A stretch of 12,929 nt of DNA from NCBI GenBank assembly GCA_000499405.2, contig HG738231.1, positions 1 through 12,929 of the forward strand, read 5' to 3'. The notes under the pieces were generated by a model. That model saw nothing but the letters and a program-made list of their open reading frames with translations. It had not been told where the DNA came from and searched no databases. Shown here in pieces: positions 1-8,158 of the stretch. Position 1 is the stretch's first letter, and every line of letters starts with the position of its first letter. This DNA comes from Onchocerca volvulus. Taxonomy: Eukaryota; Nematoda; Chromadorea; Rhabditida; Onchocercidae. Both the position numbers and the translations under genes were made by a program.

Positions 1-417
1 TTCATATTCTTTAGAAGTAAAATTCTCCTTTGAGAACACTCTCAAATTTCTTATTTTTTCTTTTGATATCTTCGTAAGGAATCGTAAAACGTATAGTATT
101 GTTCTTATCAATTTGAGCAGGGATGAGAATCTTGTTTCATCTATCAGTGCCATTACTTTCTGTGATTGTATTTCTTCCATTTCCATCAATCCCATACTCA
201 TACACACACTAATAATGCTTTCTTGTTTTTCAATGCTAGATTTTTGCCTTACTAACCATTCTATTGTTTCTTCGTAACTTAATCCCGCTGGTGGTTTTTT
301 TTCTTCTAACTCTGCTGCTTCTTCAATAGTTTTTTCTGCAGTGTTTGCAAGACATTGCAAATTCCTTCTTATGAGATATGAAGGAGAGCTTTCTTTTCTT
401 GTCTCCTGTCTACTCAT
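1..417 (-). CDS. Partial BEL/Pao-type retroelement ORF: gag-like start joined to pol segment
   Basis: The frame opens with ATG at 417-415, just after an in-frame TGA, and stays open for 139 codons to the window edge. Residues 1-95 are charged and helical (MSRQETRKES at the start, acidic run AAELEEKKPP), like the start of a retroelement gag; I cannot assign a domain there. Residues 96-139 contain RFSSLLKLIRTILYVLRFL and end FTSKEYE. This resembles the stretch between RNase H and integrase in BEL/Pao polyproteins, where an arginine-Tyr/Phe-Ser-Ser block leads into a Tyr/Trp-Val-Leu-Arg-Phe block and then Leu-Thr-x-x-Glu-Tyr/Leu-Glu. Finding that pol segment only about 95 codons from the start means gag, protease, reverse transcriptase and RNase H are missing, so this is probably an internally deleted element. 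The rest lies outside the window. The element class rests on motif memory, not a search. Confidence 0.6.
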   Translation of the reverse strand, partial: MSRQETRKESSPSYLIRRNLQCLANTAEKTIEEAAELEEKKPPAGLSYEETIEWLVRQKSSIEKQESIISVCMSMGLMEMEEIQSQKVMALIDETRFSSLLKLIRTILYVLRFLTKISKEKIRNLRVFSKENFTSKEYE

Positions 418-575
418 ATTTCTTTTCTCTCAATCACTTTCAATTCTAAGTTGATCCGTATAAGACTTACTTACTTCTTCGATTCTGTCTTGACGTATCC
501 TTAGGTCGCTTATTTCGAATTTGGATGGCTGGACCAAAATTGTCGCCGATCTTCTTTGTCGTGACAATAATAAGA

Positions 576-603
576 GTTCTTGTTTTATCGTTCTTGTTTT
601 ATC
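576..603 (-). repeat. Two perfect tandem 14-bp units
   Basis: The plus strand repeats gttcttgttttatc at 576-589 and 590-603 with no mismatch. It lies between SL1 and the inner end of the candidate LTR. Confidence 0.9.
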
Positions 604-630
604 GTGTTGTTATCGAATGTATAGCGGTAT

Positions 631-652
631 CTCAAACTTGGGTAATTAAACC
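631..652 (-). other. SL1: Embedded nematode spliced leader SL1 sequence
   Basis: The minus strand reads GGTTTAATTACCC followed by AAGTTTGAG, which is all 22 nt of the canonical nematode SL1 leader. It is not an SL1 RNA gene: the leader is followed by ATACCG, not the GT splice donor and the Sm-site body of SL RNA. So it looks like a leader copied back into DNA from a trans-spliced transcript, or one captured by the retroelement. AATAAA abuts its 5' end. Confidence 0.9.
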
Positions 653-658
653 TTTATT
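653..658 (-). terminator. AATAAA polyadenylation signal abutting SL1
   Basis: The minus strand has AATAAA immediately before the first G of SL1. If this is the signal of a 3' LTR copy, cleavage 10-20 bases downstream would fall inside the SL1 sequence. Confidence 0.45.
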
Positions 659-907
659 ACAGAAATTTAGAAACACAATAACATACGAACAATTGCAAAA
701 CAATTATATCAACATAACAATTTAGATGACGATTTGTTAATATAAGAAAAGAGGATAAAGATATCATTAAGAAGAAACCAAAAACCCAGACGGCGGAACC
801 AACCGTCTCCCTGTTAGCTTCCTTTGAAAAAATGATGCACAAAGGCATCTTTGTAACATGATAATCTTTTCTTTGTTAGCGCTTGAGATAGCGCTTTTAT
901 GGTTAGA

Positions 908-1107
908 ATTTACAACAGAATGAAACAAAGGTTAAGACGTTTAACACAATCATATGGCAAGCTTAAGCAACTCAACAAAGCCATAAACTAAGCCATTTGA
1001 TTTGAAACAAAGAGATAAATTTCTTGCAACCATCAACGGTTACAATTTGCTCCATTTAAAACAACGAAATTACTTTTGTATGATCTTTCTCGCTTCTTTC
1101 AGCGACA
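908..1107 (+). repeat. Dispersed repeat, copy 1 (direct)
   Basis: This 200-bp stretch aligns in direct orientation with 10494-10696. Shared blocks include atttacaacag at the start, tttgatttgaaa, gcaaccatcaa, ggttacaa, catttaaaacaa and tcagcgaca at the end. Identity looks near 75-80% by eye, with small gaps. It has no open frame and no recognisable transposon ends. It lies just outside the candidate LTR, so it is probably an old dispersed non-coding repeat of this genome. Confidence 0.75.
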
Positions 1108-2826
1108 ATCTTCTGATAAATCCTGCATTTCTTCTCTGCAGATCATCTCCACTTGTTTACTAATGCAAATTGGCAGCGATGATTTCTCTTTAGCACATTA
1201 GAATGATTCTTTGCGTGATATTTGTTTTTACAGAAAAATTCCAATTTTCATAATATTTCATTTTTACAAAACACAAATTTCCATAGATTTTCAAAGTTAA
1301 TTGATAGATTTACGAGTTTGCATATCGGGAAATCTTGATTTATCATCATGACTTGTTTAGTTAAAAAGATTAGGTAAATATAATTGATAAGTAGCGGATT
1401 ATTCTTCGTTTTTTATTGCAATTACTTGAATGACGATGTTCACGATATTTTATTGAACCAAGAAATGCAACGATCTATTCCTTGACCAATTTGATATGCT
1501 GAGAAAAACCGTGAAACTTTCATTATAAAATTGTCCCATGAAATACTATAATTTATCTCGTTTGAATTAATCCGTTTTCAAATAACATCAATATCATTCG
1601 AAATTATTTCTCTTGAAGGAAAACAATTATGCTCATCGAATAAGCGATTCATTATTGTTATGAAACTTAACAAAATGAATGCTACTTTAACTTTTATCAT
1701 TTCACGGTACATTATGTAATTATGAAATGTTTAGGCTTAAAGCATGATTTTAGATTTATTTAGATATTTTTAAACATTCTTTGATTATTCGACAATTTTT
1801 GATAATCTATCAGTTTTACCTTCGCGCATTTATTTTTATCAATGTATTACGCCGTATGAAAACTATAAACTATCGCATGGCGGATAAATCATGCAAACTA
1901 TCAATTTCTGCTGCTTGTCCATCATTTAAAAAATATAACATTTATTTCATATCAAAGAAAAAACTGCATGTAAGCTTAGGTAGTTGAAATCATCTGCGAA
2001 GTTCTGCCAAGAAATAAGAATTAAAAAAGCTGAAATGTCTTCTAGTAAGAGAATGAATTCCAAAAAAAGTTTACATATTAAGAATGAAAGAACACTATTC
2101 TCTTGAGAAGGAAGGAAAAAGTTTTCTTTCATAAAAAACGTGTTCTTTTTATTTTAGTTTCATGATGATAGTTGATTTTATGCTTTCTCTTACAGCAGTC
2201 ATCAAAACTGAACCTCTGTTTAATTCAATTTAATTGTTTGTTTGTTTGTTTGTTTGTAATTGTTTGAAGCAGAAAATTTCAGTTGCTGTGCAATCTGATG
2301 TATCATAATAAATTTTACTGCACTCTCCTGTTAATGAACGGAATTCTGAAACAGAAAAGCAGCGCTCATGACAGTAGCTGAATTATGATGTATTTTTCTT
2401 ATTTTCGCATACCTCAAAATTCATACAGTTGTTGTTTGTACAGCAGCTTGTGTCTTTTACATTCATATTACAACGGATATCCAAATAGAATTTCATCCTA
2501 ATTATCGTTTTAACATTTATCAGGATATTGGTCTTAATGAATAATTTTCACTAATTCAGCTAGCTATACTGCCAGAATTAAGAATTTCAATGTCCTTTTA
2601 TTAGTTTCCGTTTAATCAATATGTGAGAGAAAGAAAAAGAAAAAAAAAAGAAATTATCCGCTCAAAATCAGCTGTCATTCATTCGTTAAATATAATCTTA
2701 ATGCAATGATTACATAATTTACCATTAATTCAATTAACTAAATCAAGATGTTAGAAAAGTATAAAAGCATTTTATGCATCCATAAAATTTAAATTACGTA
2801 TTTAATCATGAAAGCTTGTTGAATGA
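1108..2826. other. Intergenic region without a recognisable gene
   Basis: I see no exon-like frame with family resemblance on either strand. Short open frames here (for example 1781-1987 plus and 1947-2132 minus) are AT-rich and lack motifs. The region contains a (TTTG)n run at 2234-2257 and a purine-rich GAAA/poly-A tract at about 2624-2652. Confidence 0.7.
2234..2257 (+). repeat. (TTTG)n microsatellite
   Basis: About six tandem copies of a TTTG unit, visible by eye. No coding context. Confidence 0.9.
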
Positions 2827-3012
2827 ACAGTTCATATTTATTCAATAATCAGAAAATGTGACAATACTACAGAAAGGAAGAAATTAAAACAAAAATTACA
2901 AATAAGAAATTCAAAATATAAAAGAAGGTGGAGATGCAAAGGATCAAATAAATTACCTTGTCGGAAAGGAGTGAAAAATGAAGATTTTATCTATTTGAAG
3001 GAACTGTTCTAA
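2827..3012 (+). pseudogene. Unrecognised coding-like fragment in the left repeat arm
   Basis: After a TGA at 2824-2826 a plus-strand frame of 61 codons runs to TAA at 3010. It is very basic, with segments ERKKLKQKLQIRNS and YKRRWRCKGS followed by KNEDFIYLKELF. The same frame is open in the right arm (12929-12789), and several base differences between the arms change residues there. It continues left of the detectable repeat boundary, so the duplicated unit probably extends beyond what the window shows. I do not recognise a family. No start codon is evident, so it would be an internal exon or a fragment. Confidence 0.35.
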
Positions 3013-3308
3013 ATTGTCTATTTCTAAGCCCGGTAATGTGATTCCATCTAACCAAAAAAGTAAAAAAATTCGTTCTCAAGACGATTAAAACCGTGGAATA
3101 GATTATTTTCTCCAGAAATTAGATCAGTCGAATTGAGGAACTATAGCATTCAATCCCGATGGTAAAAGACTTTTTTATGAAATCAAGTATGAATTACTTT
3201 CATTGGATCGATTAGTGACTCAATTTTTAAGAAAGATTTTTGCTGGAAGATAAAAAATCAAAAATGAGTTAACTGAATTGATTGATTTCTCATTCGAAAA
3301 ACATACAA
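2872..3308 (+). repeat. Left arm of a long inverted repeat
   Basis: These 437 bp match the reverse complement of 12494-12929 with seven substitutions and one indel (an extra g at 3146), about 98% identity. Homology ends sharply at 3308, after acatacaa. The outer end cannot be set, because the partner runs off the window. The stretch looks partly protein-coding (see the frames at 2827-3012 and 12549-12737). The arm abuts the helicase-derived repeats at 3334. Confidence 0.95.
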
Positions 3309-3333
3309 TATCGAAAAATCCTTAACCTGTTGC

Positions 3334-3446
3334 TTTGAAAATTTGATACAACGTTGCATTCGAATATGCGCATGTTTTTAGATATTCATCGATTGATTTG
3401 AAATTTTCATATGCGTTGCATTCGAATAGGCAAATGTTTTTAAATA
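3334..3446 (-). repeat. Two tandem degraded copies of a helicase segment
   Basis: Units at about 3334-3384 and 3397-3446 share cgttgcattcgaata and the following atgttttta block. On the minus strand both contain TATTCGAATGCAACG, coding Tyr-Ser-Asn-Ala-Thr. This corresponds to the Tyr-Ser-Asn-Thr-Arg stretch at residues 3-7 of the helicase fragment at 3865; the first unit goes on with a Leu-Tyr-Gln-Ile-Phe-Lys parallel to its Leu-His-Gln-Asn-Leu-Lys. So the same short helicase segment occurs three times in 550 bp. Confidence 0.7.
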
Positions 3447-3466
3447 AATAACCCGAGCAATTCAAG

Positions 3467-3865
3467 CTATTCGTTTATTTTTTGGTTTGTGAGAAATGAA
3501 ATTCGTTTGTTTTTTGATTTGTGGGGGATGTGATTGCGGCGCACAAATGTCGAGGTCGTGATAGTATATAATCGAATGTTTTGTCCAAGCAATTTAAGGA
3601 TTATCTTTCTGAATTCCAATATTAAATTGTGTCTTGAATTGCCTCTTTTCGTAAATTTTACGCATTGATCTAAACCGCACAATTCTAAGGATTGACTCTG
3701 AGCTCTTTTGATCGTGAATGCAAACGTCTATCGAATTGGGAATTCAATCCTCTTAAACTGGAATGGCGTATCCATTGGAATCATAATAATGCGCGGACGG
3801 AACTTCGCAAGTTCTCCACCGATTGTTTTCAAATTTTGGTGCAACCTTGTATTCGAATAGGCCAT
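3467..3865 (-). pseudogene. Pif1-like helicase fragment of Helitron type, broken
   Basis: An ATG at 3865-3863 opens 45 codons that end at TAG (3730-3728); the same frame then runs to 3467. Before the stop I read RPRIIMIPMDTPFQFKRIEF, and after it FAFTIKRAQSQSLELCGLD. Helitron and Pif1 helicases have here an Ile-Pro-Arg-Ile, then Pro-x-Asp-x-Pro-Phe-x-Phe-Lys-Arg-x-Gln-Phe-Pro, then a Phe-Ala-Met-Thr-Ile-Asn-Lys-Ala-Gly-Gln-type motif VI. The motif is altered: Asn-Lys became Lys-Arg, and the Gly after Ala-Gln became Ser. Upstream, SNTRL fits the Cys-Asn-Gly-Thr-Arg-Leu region. Resemblance stops after CGLD: the expected Phe-Ser-His-Gly-Gln-Leu-Tyr-Val-Ala block is absent, and the downstream residues to 3467 are probably read-through. 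The missing ATPase half and the stop codon make it a dead fragment. It is on the same strand as the Argonaute gene and starts about 200 bp past its last recognisable exon. Confidence 0.75.
3469..3532 (+). repeat. Two tandem 32-bp units
   Basis: attcgttt...ggtttgtgagaaatgaa (3469-3500) is followed directly by a diverged copy (3501-3532). About 25 of 32 bases agree. It lies in the read-through part of the helicase-derived frame. Confidence 0.7.
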
Positions 3866-4064
3866 CACTTTTATATAGATATGCTTACTTTATAATTAAA
3901 AATACCATCTAGCACAAAGCTGTCCTAAAAAGACAGGTAGTTTGAAATTTGCTGCATGCAAAATATTCAATAAAAAAAAATCAAGAATGTTATCAAAAAT
4001 GAAGTTTCAAATTCAGGTTTCTAAGAATAGCAGACAAATTTTAATATTTGGTTCAAAATGATAC

Positions 4065-4194
4065 CGATAAATGATGATATGTTTCGGTGTCGTGCCAACT
4101 AACTTAAAATGCTAATGGACGCTCCCTTAAAGCGTCTACGAAATAAACGATACGTTCCATTTTTGGGTGCTGAACTTTTATTGATGTCTCATAA
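4065..4194 (-). CDS. Last recognisable Argonaute PIWI exon, frame-shifted
   Basis: Acceptor ATGGTTTCAG|. YETSIKVQHPKMERIVYF matches the Tyr-x-x-x-x-x-x-Gln helix carrying the PIWI glutamate, kept here in MERIV. The frame ends at TAA (4106-4104). One frame over, VGTTPKHIIIYR follows, the family's Pro-x-x-Ile-Ile-x-Tyr-Arg, but the next residue is Tyr where Asp-Gly-Val is expected. A donor-like CG|GTATCA sits directly after Tyr-Arg. No Gly-Val-Ser-Glu-Gly-Gln-Phe, Lys-Arg-His or His-Leu-Ala motif is found further on. Confidence 0.8.
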
Positions 4195-4694
4195 CTGAAA
4201 CCATATAAAAAAAAAAGAAAGATGAAAATTAATGAAATGTAAGAAATGCTGAAAAAATTAATCGTCATAAATTCTTTCAAAACACTGTACAAAAATAATA
4301 TCCCTTTCTACATATACTTTCAAAGGGTAGACCTCCTGATTAAAAACGCCGCTATAGACAGAGTAATTGATTATAAATAAGTGGATACTGATGGGTACAG
4401 GAACTTATAATATTATTTATTAGCGAATTTATTTTTAGAACATTAAAATACTGCGATGAATTTATGTTTTAAGCAGTCAATAAATCATCAATAATTTTAT
4501 AAGTGCTTTAGTACTATGTAAGTACTATTTCAACGATAAAATTGAATACAATTATTCATTAAATTTGCTCTGAAATTTTTTACCATGAACGAACTTTTAT
4601 CCATCAAATCGTCAAAATCAATATAGAAGATCTAAATTTAGCCAAAAGAAACCTCGCTCACTGAAATCAAAACTACTGCAAACTTAAAACTGAC
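4195..4694 (-). other. Large Argonaute intron (500 bp)
   Basis: Joins exons in phase 2. Two other acceptor-like CAG sites lie inside (near 4571 and 4652), but the frames they open close at once and lack PIWI residues. Nothing else seen. Confidence 0.6.
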
Positions 4695-4823
4695 CGTGTA
4701 GCATCCAAATTTGTCGATCCAACAACAGATGCAATTGAATGGCCCAATTTACCGGGTCGTGAATGAGTTAAGTTAACACCGATGAAAATTGTTGGATCGT
4801 CTCTGTCCGAAAACTTTGGCCAA
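4695..4823 (-). CDS. Argonaute PIWI exon, first catalytic Asp replaced
   Basis: The acceptor is a less usual CTTTCAAG| and the donor ACACG|GTCAGT; phases fit both sides. DDPTIFIGVNLTHSRPGK corresponds to Pro-x-Ile-x-x-Gly-Ala-Asp-Val-Thr-His-Pro in PIWI, followed by HSIASVVGST for Ser-Ile-Ala-Ala-Val-Val-Ala-Ser. The catalytic aspartate of Gly-x-Asp-Val is Asn. The rest of the strand is well kept. Confidence 0.9.
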
Positions 4824-5192
4824 CTTGAAAGAATAAGAATTCGCCTTTAATGCTCAAAGCTTACCAAACTTGTTCATTAAATATTTAACTATTTCCTTGT
4901 TATTTCATTCAAGGTCGGTAAATTTTCATCTCTGGATTTAGAATGATCTAGCTGTTAAATTCTAACAAGTATTTATTATCATTAGTGAATCTTTTGATTC
5001 CTCGAAATAGTTCTTTGGATTATTTCTAGAATAACAAACATTTCTGTAATAGTCTAAATTTAAATTTAATCTAATGATATACCAAGCAGAAAGCAAACAT
5101 TGAAAAACTTAAAGTGAAAAATTTGCATCTTTCTCAGGGACTTTATTTAACATATTCTCTAACTGACAATATTGGATTAAATAAAAGCTCAC

Positions 5193-5370
5193 ATGTTATA
5201 ATCTTGGTGCACTTTGTTGTTCATACCACCTAATTTAGTATTCATTTCTAAGATAATATTATGTGCGGTTACATTAGTTTCCGGTCGCGAAGACATGTTA
5301 CGAAATATTCTCATCAGAATCACCTGACATGCAATTCCTTCTTCCAAATCACAAATTGTTTTAATTATTC
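5193..5370 (-). CDS. Argonaute MID/PIWI exon with 5'-phosphate pocket
   Basis: Acceptor CATTTTTCAG|, donor AACAT|GTGAGC. Joined to the previous exon it gives Tyr-Gly-Ile-Ile-Lys, then GIACQV, then LEMNTKLGGMNN. In Argonautes the guide 5'-phosphate is held by Tyr...Lys, Gln and two lysines. Here Tyr, the first Lys, Gln and the Lys before Leu-Gly-Gly are kept, and the Lys four residues before that one is Glu. No frame lesion. Confidence 0.9.
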
Positions 5371-5596
5371 CTGAAAAATGCATAACTTTAATAATGAGGA
5401 TAATGTGCCACAATTTTTTGAGGAAAGAAAACAGAAAATAGATCAAATTACTAAGATTTCTAAATTCCTAAAATTTTTGGATTTCTGAAAAGAGATAGCT
5501 ATGATGCGAAAACTTCAAAGAAAAAAATACTGAAAACTACAACCCAGATATTTAGAATGATCGGTCCAAACATGAAAAAAAAAAAAAAATACTGAC

Positions 5597-5805
5597 CATA
5601 TAAGAGCATTCTTATTAGCATTAATGAACAAAATATAAGGTTTGCATTTCCTTTGTATCTGATATTACATTCACTAACCATTTTACGAATAACGGACCGT
5701 AACTCGTCTTAATCTTCTCCTTTCCATTTCGTCAGAATCGGATCTATTACAAAAAATTTCATGCCAAATAAAGTGCACGCCGTTATCAGATTGTGATACG
5801 GACCC
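5597..5805 (-). CDS. Argonaute MID exon with in-frame TAA
   Basis: Acceptor AAATTTCAG|, donor TATATG|GTCAGT; 209 nt, phase 2 in and phase 1 out, both matching neighbours. It codes a MID core ending in LMLIRMLLYG. TAA at 5711-5709 lies between KWKGED and DELRSVIRKMV. Exon length is consistent, so this is a substitution-type stop. The final Tyr is the family's 5'-phosphate-binding tyrosine. Confidence 0.85.
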
Positions 5806-5989
5806 CTGAAATTTTAAATAGGAATAATGCAATTATATAAAGAATCACAAAAATTTAAATGATAATAACAATACTATGTGCAGAATTCAGAAAAACGTAA
5901 ATCAAGCAGTGAATAACTCTTATTCATATGAAACCAGCCTTCATTTGTAGAATATTTCAAATTTAAAAGTTTTAAAACTCATTCCTCAC

Positions 5990-6099
5990 CAGAAATTATT
6001 GATGTCAATAGCTCTATCCACACAAACCACACCAAATAAAATATTAGTTGGAGATGGATGTAAACACATTTCGAAGAGGCCATTTACCATTTCCGACTT
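5990..6099 (-). CDS. Argonaute MID exon
   Basis: Acceptor TTTATGTAG|, donor TTCTG|GTGAGG, phase 0 in and phase 2 out. It codes VNGLFEMCLHPSPTNILFGV and ends in AIDINNF. It fits the Asn-Gly-x-Trp-x-Met...Trp-Ala-Ile stretch of MID. A competing acceptor 40 bases upstream opens another frame that ends in TAA and does not join its neighbours. Confidence 0.8.
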
Positions 6100-6564
6100 C
6101 TACATAAAAAACTCGTCCATCATTACTAGTCTATAAGAAGTATGAAAATAAATCTATGAGAAGCACATTATTAATTAATCATCTTGCTGATTTGTCAGAA
6201 TAATTGAGCAAGACTTCTGCAAATCGGAAGATATGCAAAATCATTCAAATTCATTATTAATAATAGTTTGATGAAGAATGTACAAAAGCTAACATATAAA
6301 ACTATCAAGAACTGTTAAATTATAGGATAAATATTTGAGTTTCACTTTGATTGATTAAAAATCTTTCATCCAATCAATAAGGACTTTCATCAATGCATTT
6401 TAATGCTATGCAAACTAAGACAGAACAATAAATTGTGACATTTTTATGAATGTTTAATATATAAAGAATAAGAAATTACAACAAGTGCTGACTCAGAATT
6501 GTTACCTGAATTTGAAGCGGACAAATTACTCGTATCAAAAATGAAAGAAAAGAAAAAAATTCAC
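6100..6564 (-). other. Argonaute intron (465 bp)
   Basis: Phase-0 intron between the two first MID exons. No further coding resemblance seen. Confidence 0.7.
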
Positions 6565-6729
6565 ATGAAGTTCCAGTTTCGGTGGATTCAACACTCTACC
6601 TTCCAAATGAATCATATCAGGAGAGATCCAAACACCGAAATTTTGTAAAAATATATCGCTATAAAGCTTCCGATCTGCAATTATAGAGCAGATTCGCTCT
6701 TTTTGCATTTCTAGTTCCATAACTGCACC
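6565..6729 (-). CDS. Argonaute L2/MID exon
   Basis: Acceptor ATTTTCAG|, donor CTTCAT|GTGAAT, 55 codons, phase 0 both ends. KERICSIIADRKLY, then FGVWISPDMIHLEGRVLNPP: this is the Phe-Gly-Ile-x-Val...Val-x-Gly-Arg-Val-Leu-x-x-Pro segment that opens MID in Argonautes. No lesion. Confidence 0.9.
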
Positions 6730-7242
6730 CTGAAAATAATAAAATTTGCAAAATAATTTCTAAAAAACTCATTCCCAGGTATTTTATCCTTAATGCTGTC
6801 AAGTCATCACATCATCATTTTAAAATAACTCGTCCAGCTAATCTATAAATAATAATCCATGCTTTAAGACAAATTAAAAAAAAATGCTTTAAGATAAATT
6901 TTAAAAAAAAATTACCTTGACTTGTTTTTTAATAAGTGATTCTAAGAACTTGGAGTGAAAAATTTCCTTCATTATATTTTGAGTAAAAATGCTCATTTAG
7001 CTTATATGTAGATTCCAATATTAAAGAAATAATATATAAAAAATTTAAAGATATACTAAAGAATATATAGAAAATTTTAATGAATACACTAGAGAATTTT
7101 TGCTTAACAGTATTTGCGTTCATTAACATTTATAAAATTTTCTTGAGTTACATTTTTAAAAAGTGATTCAAAAAAATTCATTTTTTTAATGCCCATTTTC
7201 TTCTAAAAGGTGATTCAACAATCAACTGTTAAATCTATTTAC
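6730..7242 (-). other. Argonaute intron (513 bp)
   Basis: Phase-0 intron, GTAAAT to TTTTCAG, very AT-rich. Contains aagtgattc at 6934-6942 and 7161-7169 and a variant near 7209. No exon-like frame. Confidence 0.7.
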
Positions 7243-7392
7243 CCGAATAAGTTTCGCCTTTTGAAAGTCAGTCAGTTCTCTTTTTGCTTTTTTGCTTGTC
7301 AGCAATAATCAGAAGTTCCATTGGTACAAAAATTTTTTTCTGCCGAGGACCAAATTGAATTACCGGCAAATGTGGGAAATTCAGTCTGATTT
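7243..7392 (-). CDS. Argonaute PAZ/L2 exon with one extra base
   Basis: Acceptor ATTTTTCAG|, donor CGG|GTAAAT. IRLNFPHLPVIQFGPRQ and FVPMELLIIADKQ are the hallmark end of PAZ (Tyr-Pro-x-Leu-Pro-x-x-x-x-Gly, then Leu-Pro-x-Glu-x). After KKR the frame meets TGA; one frame over, LTDFQKAKLIR continues the family's Leu-Thr-x-x-Gln-x-x-x-x-Ile segment. The exon is 150 nt where 149 fits both neighbours, so one base is extra near 7270-7280. Confidence 0.9.
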
Positions 7393-7685
7393 CTGAAAAA
7401 TTTGGACAATTATTTACTGTTTTTATCAAAGTTTGAAAAACTGATGAAAAAGAATATATAAAGCACAATTTATTTCCGCTCTATTTTACCTAAACGGATC
7501 TCGTCTTCTAAAACTCAGTTAGTTTAATATTTTCTAATTTATGATCAAAAGATTTTATTGATATGAATACAAAAATTCCGTAACTGAAGGTTTATGAAAT
7601 AAAATTCAGGGAAACAATTTACTATTCCAGCTAAAGATCAGTTAAAAATGATGTTTGTAGAAATTCCATATATTCGCAAAAATAC

Positions 7686-7765
7686 CTTTGTATTGGGCGA
7701 AATATTCTTCAACTGTCACTTCGTTTCCCTGATCATCCGGATCATTGGGATTTTTATGTAGAAAT
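7686..7765 (-). CDS. Argonaute PAZ exon 2
   Basis: Acceptor ATTTGTAG|, donor CAAAG|GTATTT. It codes FLHKNPNDPDDQGNEVTVEE then YFAQYK, matching the Val-Ala-Gln-Tyr-Phe block of PAZ. Phase 2 in, phase 1 out, no lesion. Confidence 0.85.
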
Positions 7766-8004
7766 CTACAAATACATCAATACACTAAAATGCAATCCAA
7801 ATATCTCAAAAAACCACTCATTATAACAAAGGTTAAAGTAACAATGATGAATGATTGCAAAATATCCAAACAAAAACTGAAATTAAGATTATTAGTTGCC
7901 TGATAAACAATGAAATGAATAATACTAAAATAAAACTATGAATGCAATATTATCTAATAACGTTTGCAGGCTGGCCAATATCAACAAATTTGTAATCCTT
8001 TAAC

Positions 8005-8124
8005 CTATTTCTTTCCAGACCATAAGTTAATCGTAAATTTTTTACGCCGATATTTCGGTAATAGTATTTTTTTTTCAGAAATTAACAATAATTAATTTTT
8101 CTAGAATATATGTCTTTTTCCCCT
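8005..8124 (-). CDS. Argonaute PAZ exon 1 with in-frame TAA
   Basis: Acceptor AATTTACAG|, donor AATAG|GTTAAA; phase 2 in and out fits both neighbours. The frame GEKDIYSRKINYC is cut by TAA (8084-8082), then KYYYRNIGVKNLRLTYGLER follows, the strand with Tyr-x-Val/Ile and Leu-Thr-Phe typical of PAZ. A nine-base A run lies just after the stop. Residues readable beyond the donor (LKDYKFVDIG) are intron read-through. Confidence 0.75.
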
Positions 8125-8158
8125 CTGTAAATTTGAAGAATTTTCCTATTTCAAGGTG

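Larger units (their letters stand above)
557..858 (-). repeat. Candidate LTR of the retroelement
   Basis: Read on the minus strand this 302-bp block starts TGTTAC (858-853) and ends CACGACA (563-557), giving TGT...ACA ends typical of an LTR. It holds a TATA-like TATATTAA (744-737), a polyadenylation signal AATAAA (658-653) and SL1 (652-631), in promoter-then-polyA order. It lies directly upstream of the gag-like ORF on the same strand, with a 140-base leader between. The second LTR would be outside the window, so the ends are a proposal. A 14-bp perfect tandem repeat (576-589 and 590-603) sits near the inner end. Confidence 0.45.

Noticed and set aside
521..545. tRNA primer-binding site inside the LTR boundary (minus strand TGGTCCAGCC)
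   Set aside because: It starts with TGG as a primer site should, but lies about 20 bases inside the proposed LTR end, and I could not match it to a nematode tRNA 3' end.
525..725. Plus-strand 66-codon ORF over the LTR region
   Set aside because: Runs antisense to SL1, AATAAA and the LTR leader, with low-complexity hydrophobic content. A shadow frame.
1781..2132. Short ORFs on both strands in the left intergenic region
   Set aside because: Low-complexity AT-rich translations, no splice context and no family resemblance.
3600..3690. KFTKRGNSRH as the Lys-Arg-His motif of PIWI
   Set aside because: It follows helicase residues (CGLD) in the same frame, and its neighbours do not fit PIWI.
6001..6140. 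Alternative MID exon frame reading GRVFYVEVGNGKWPLRN
   Set aside because: Looks protein-like, but ends in TAA and does not join in phase. The acceptor at 6100 gives a frame that fits both neighbours and the family.
7960..8004. Continuation of PAZ exon 1 as LKDYKFVDIGQPAN
   Set aside because: No donor in the needed phase follows. Ending at AATAG|GTTAAA joins the next exon in frame and gives continuous PAZ sequence.
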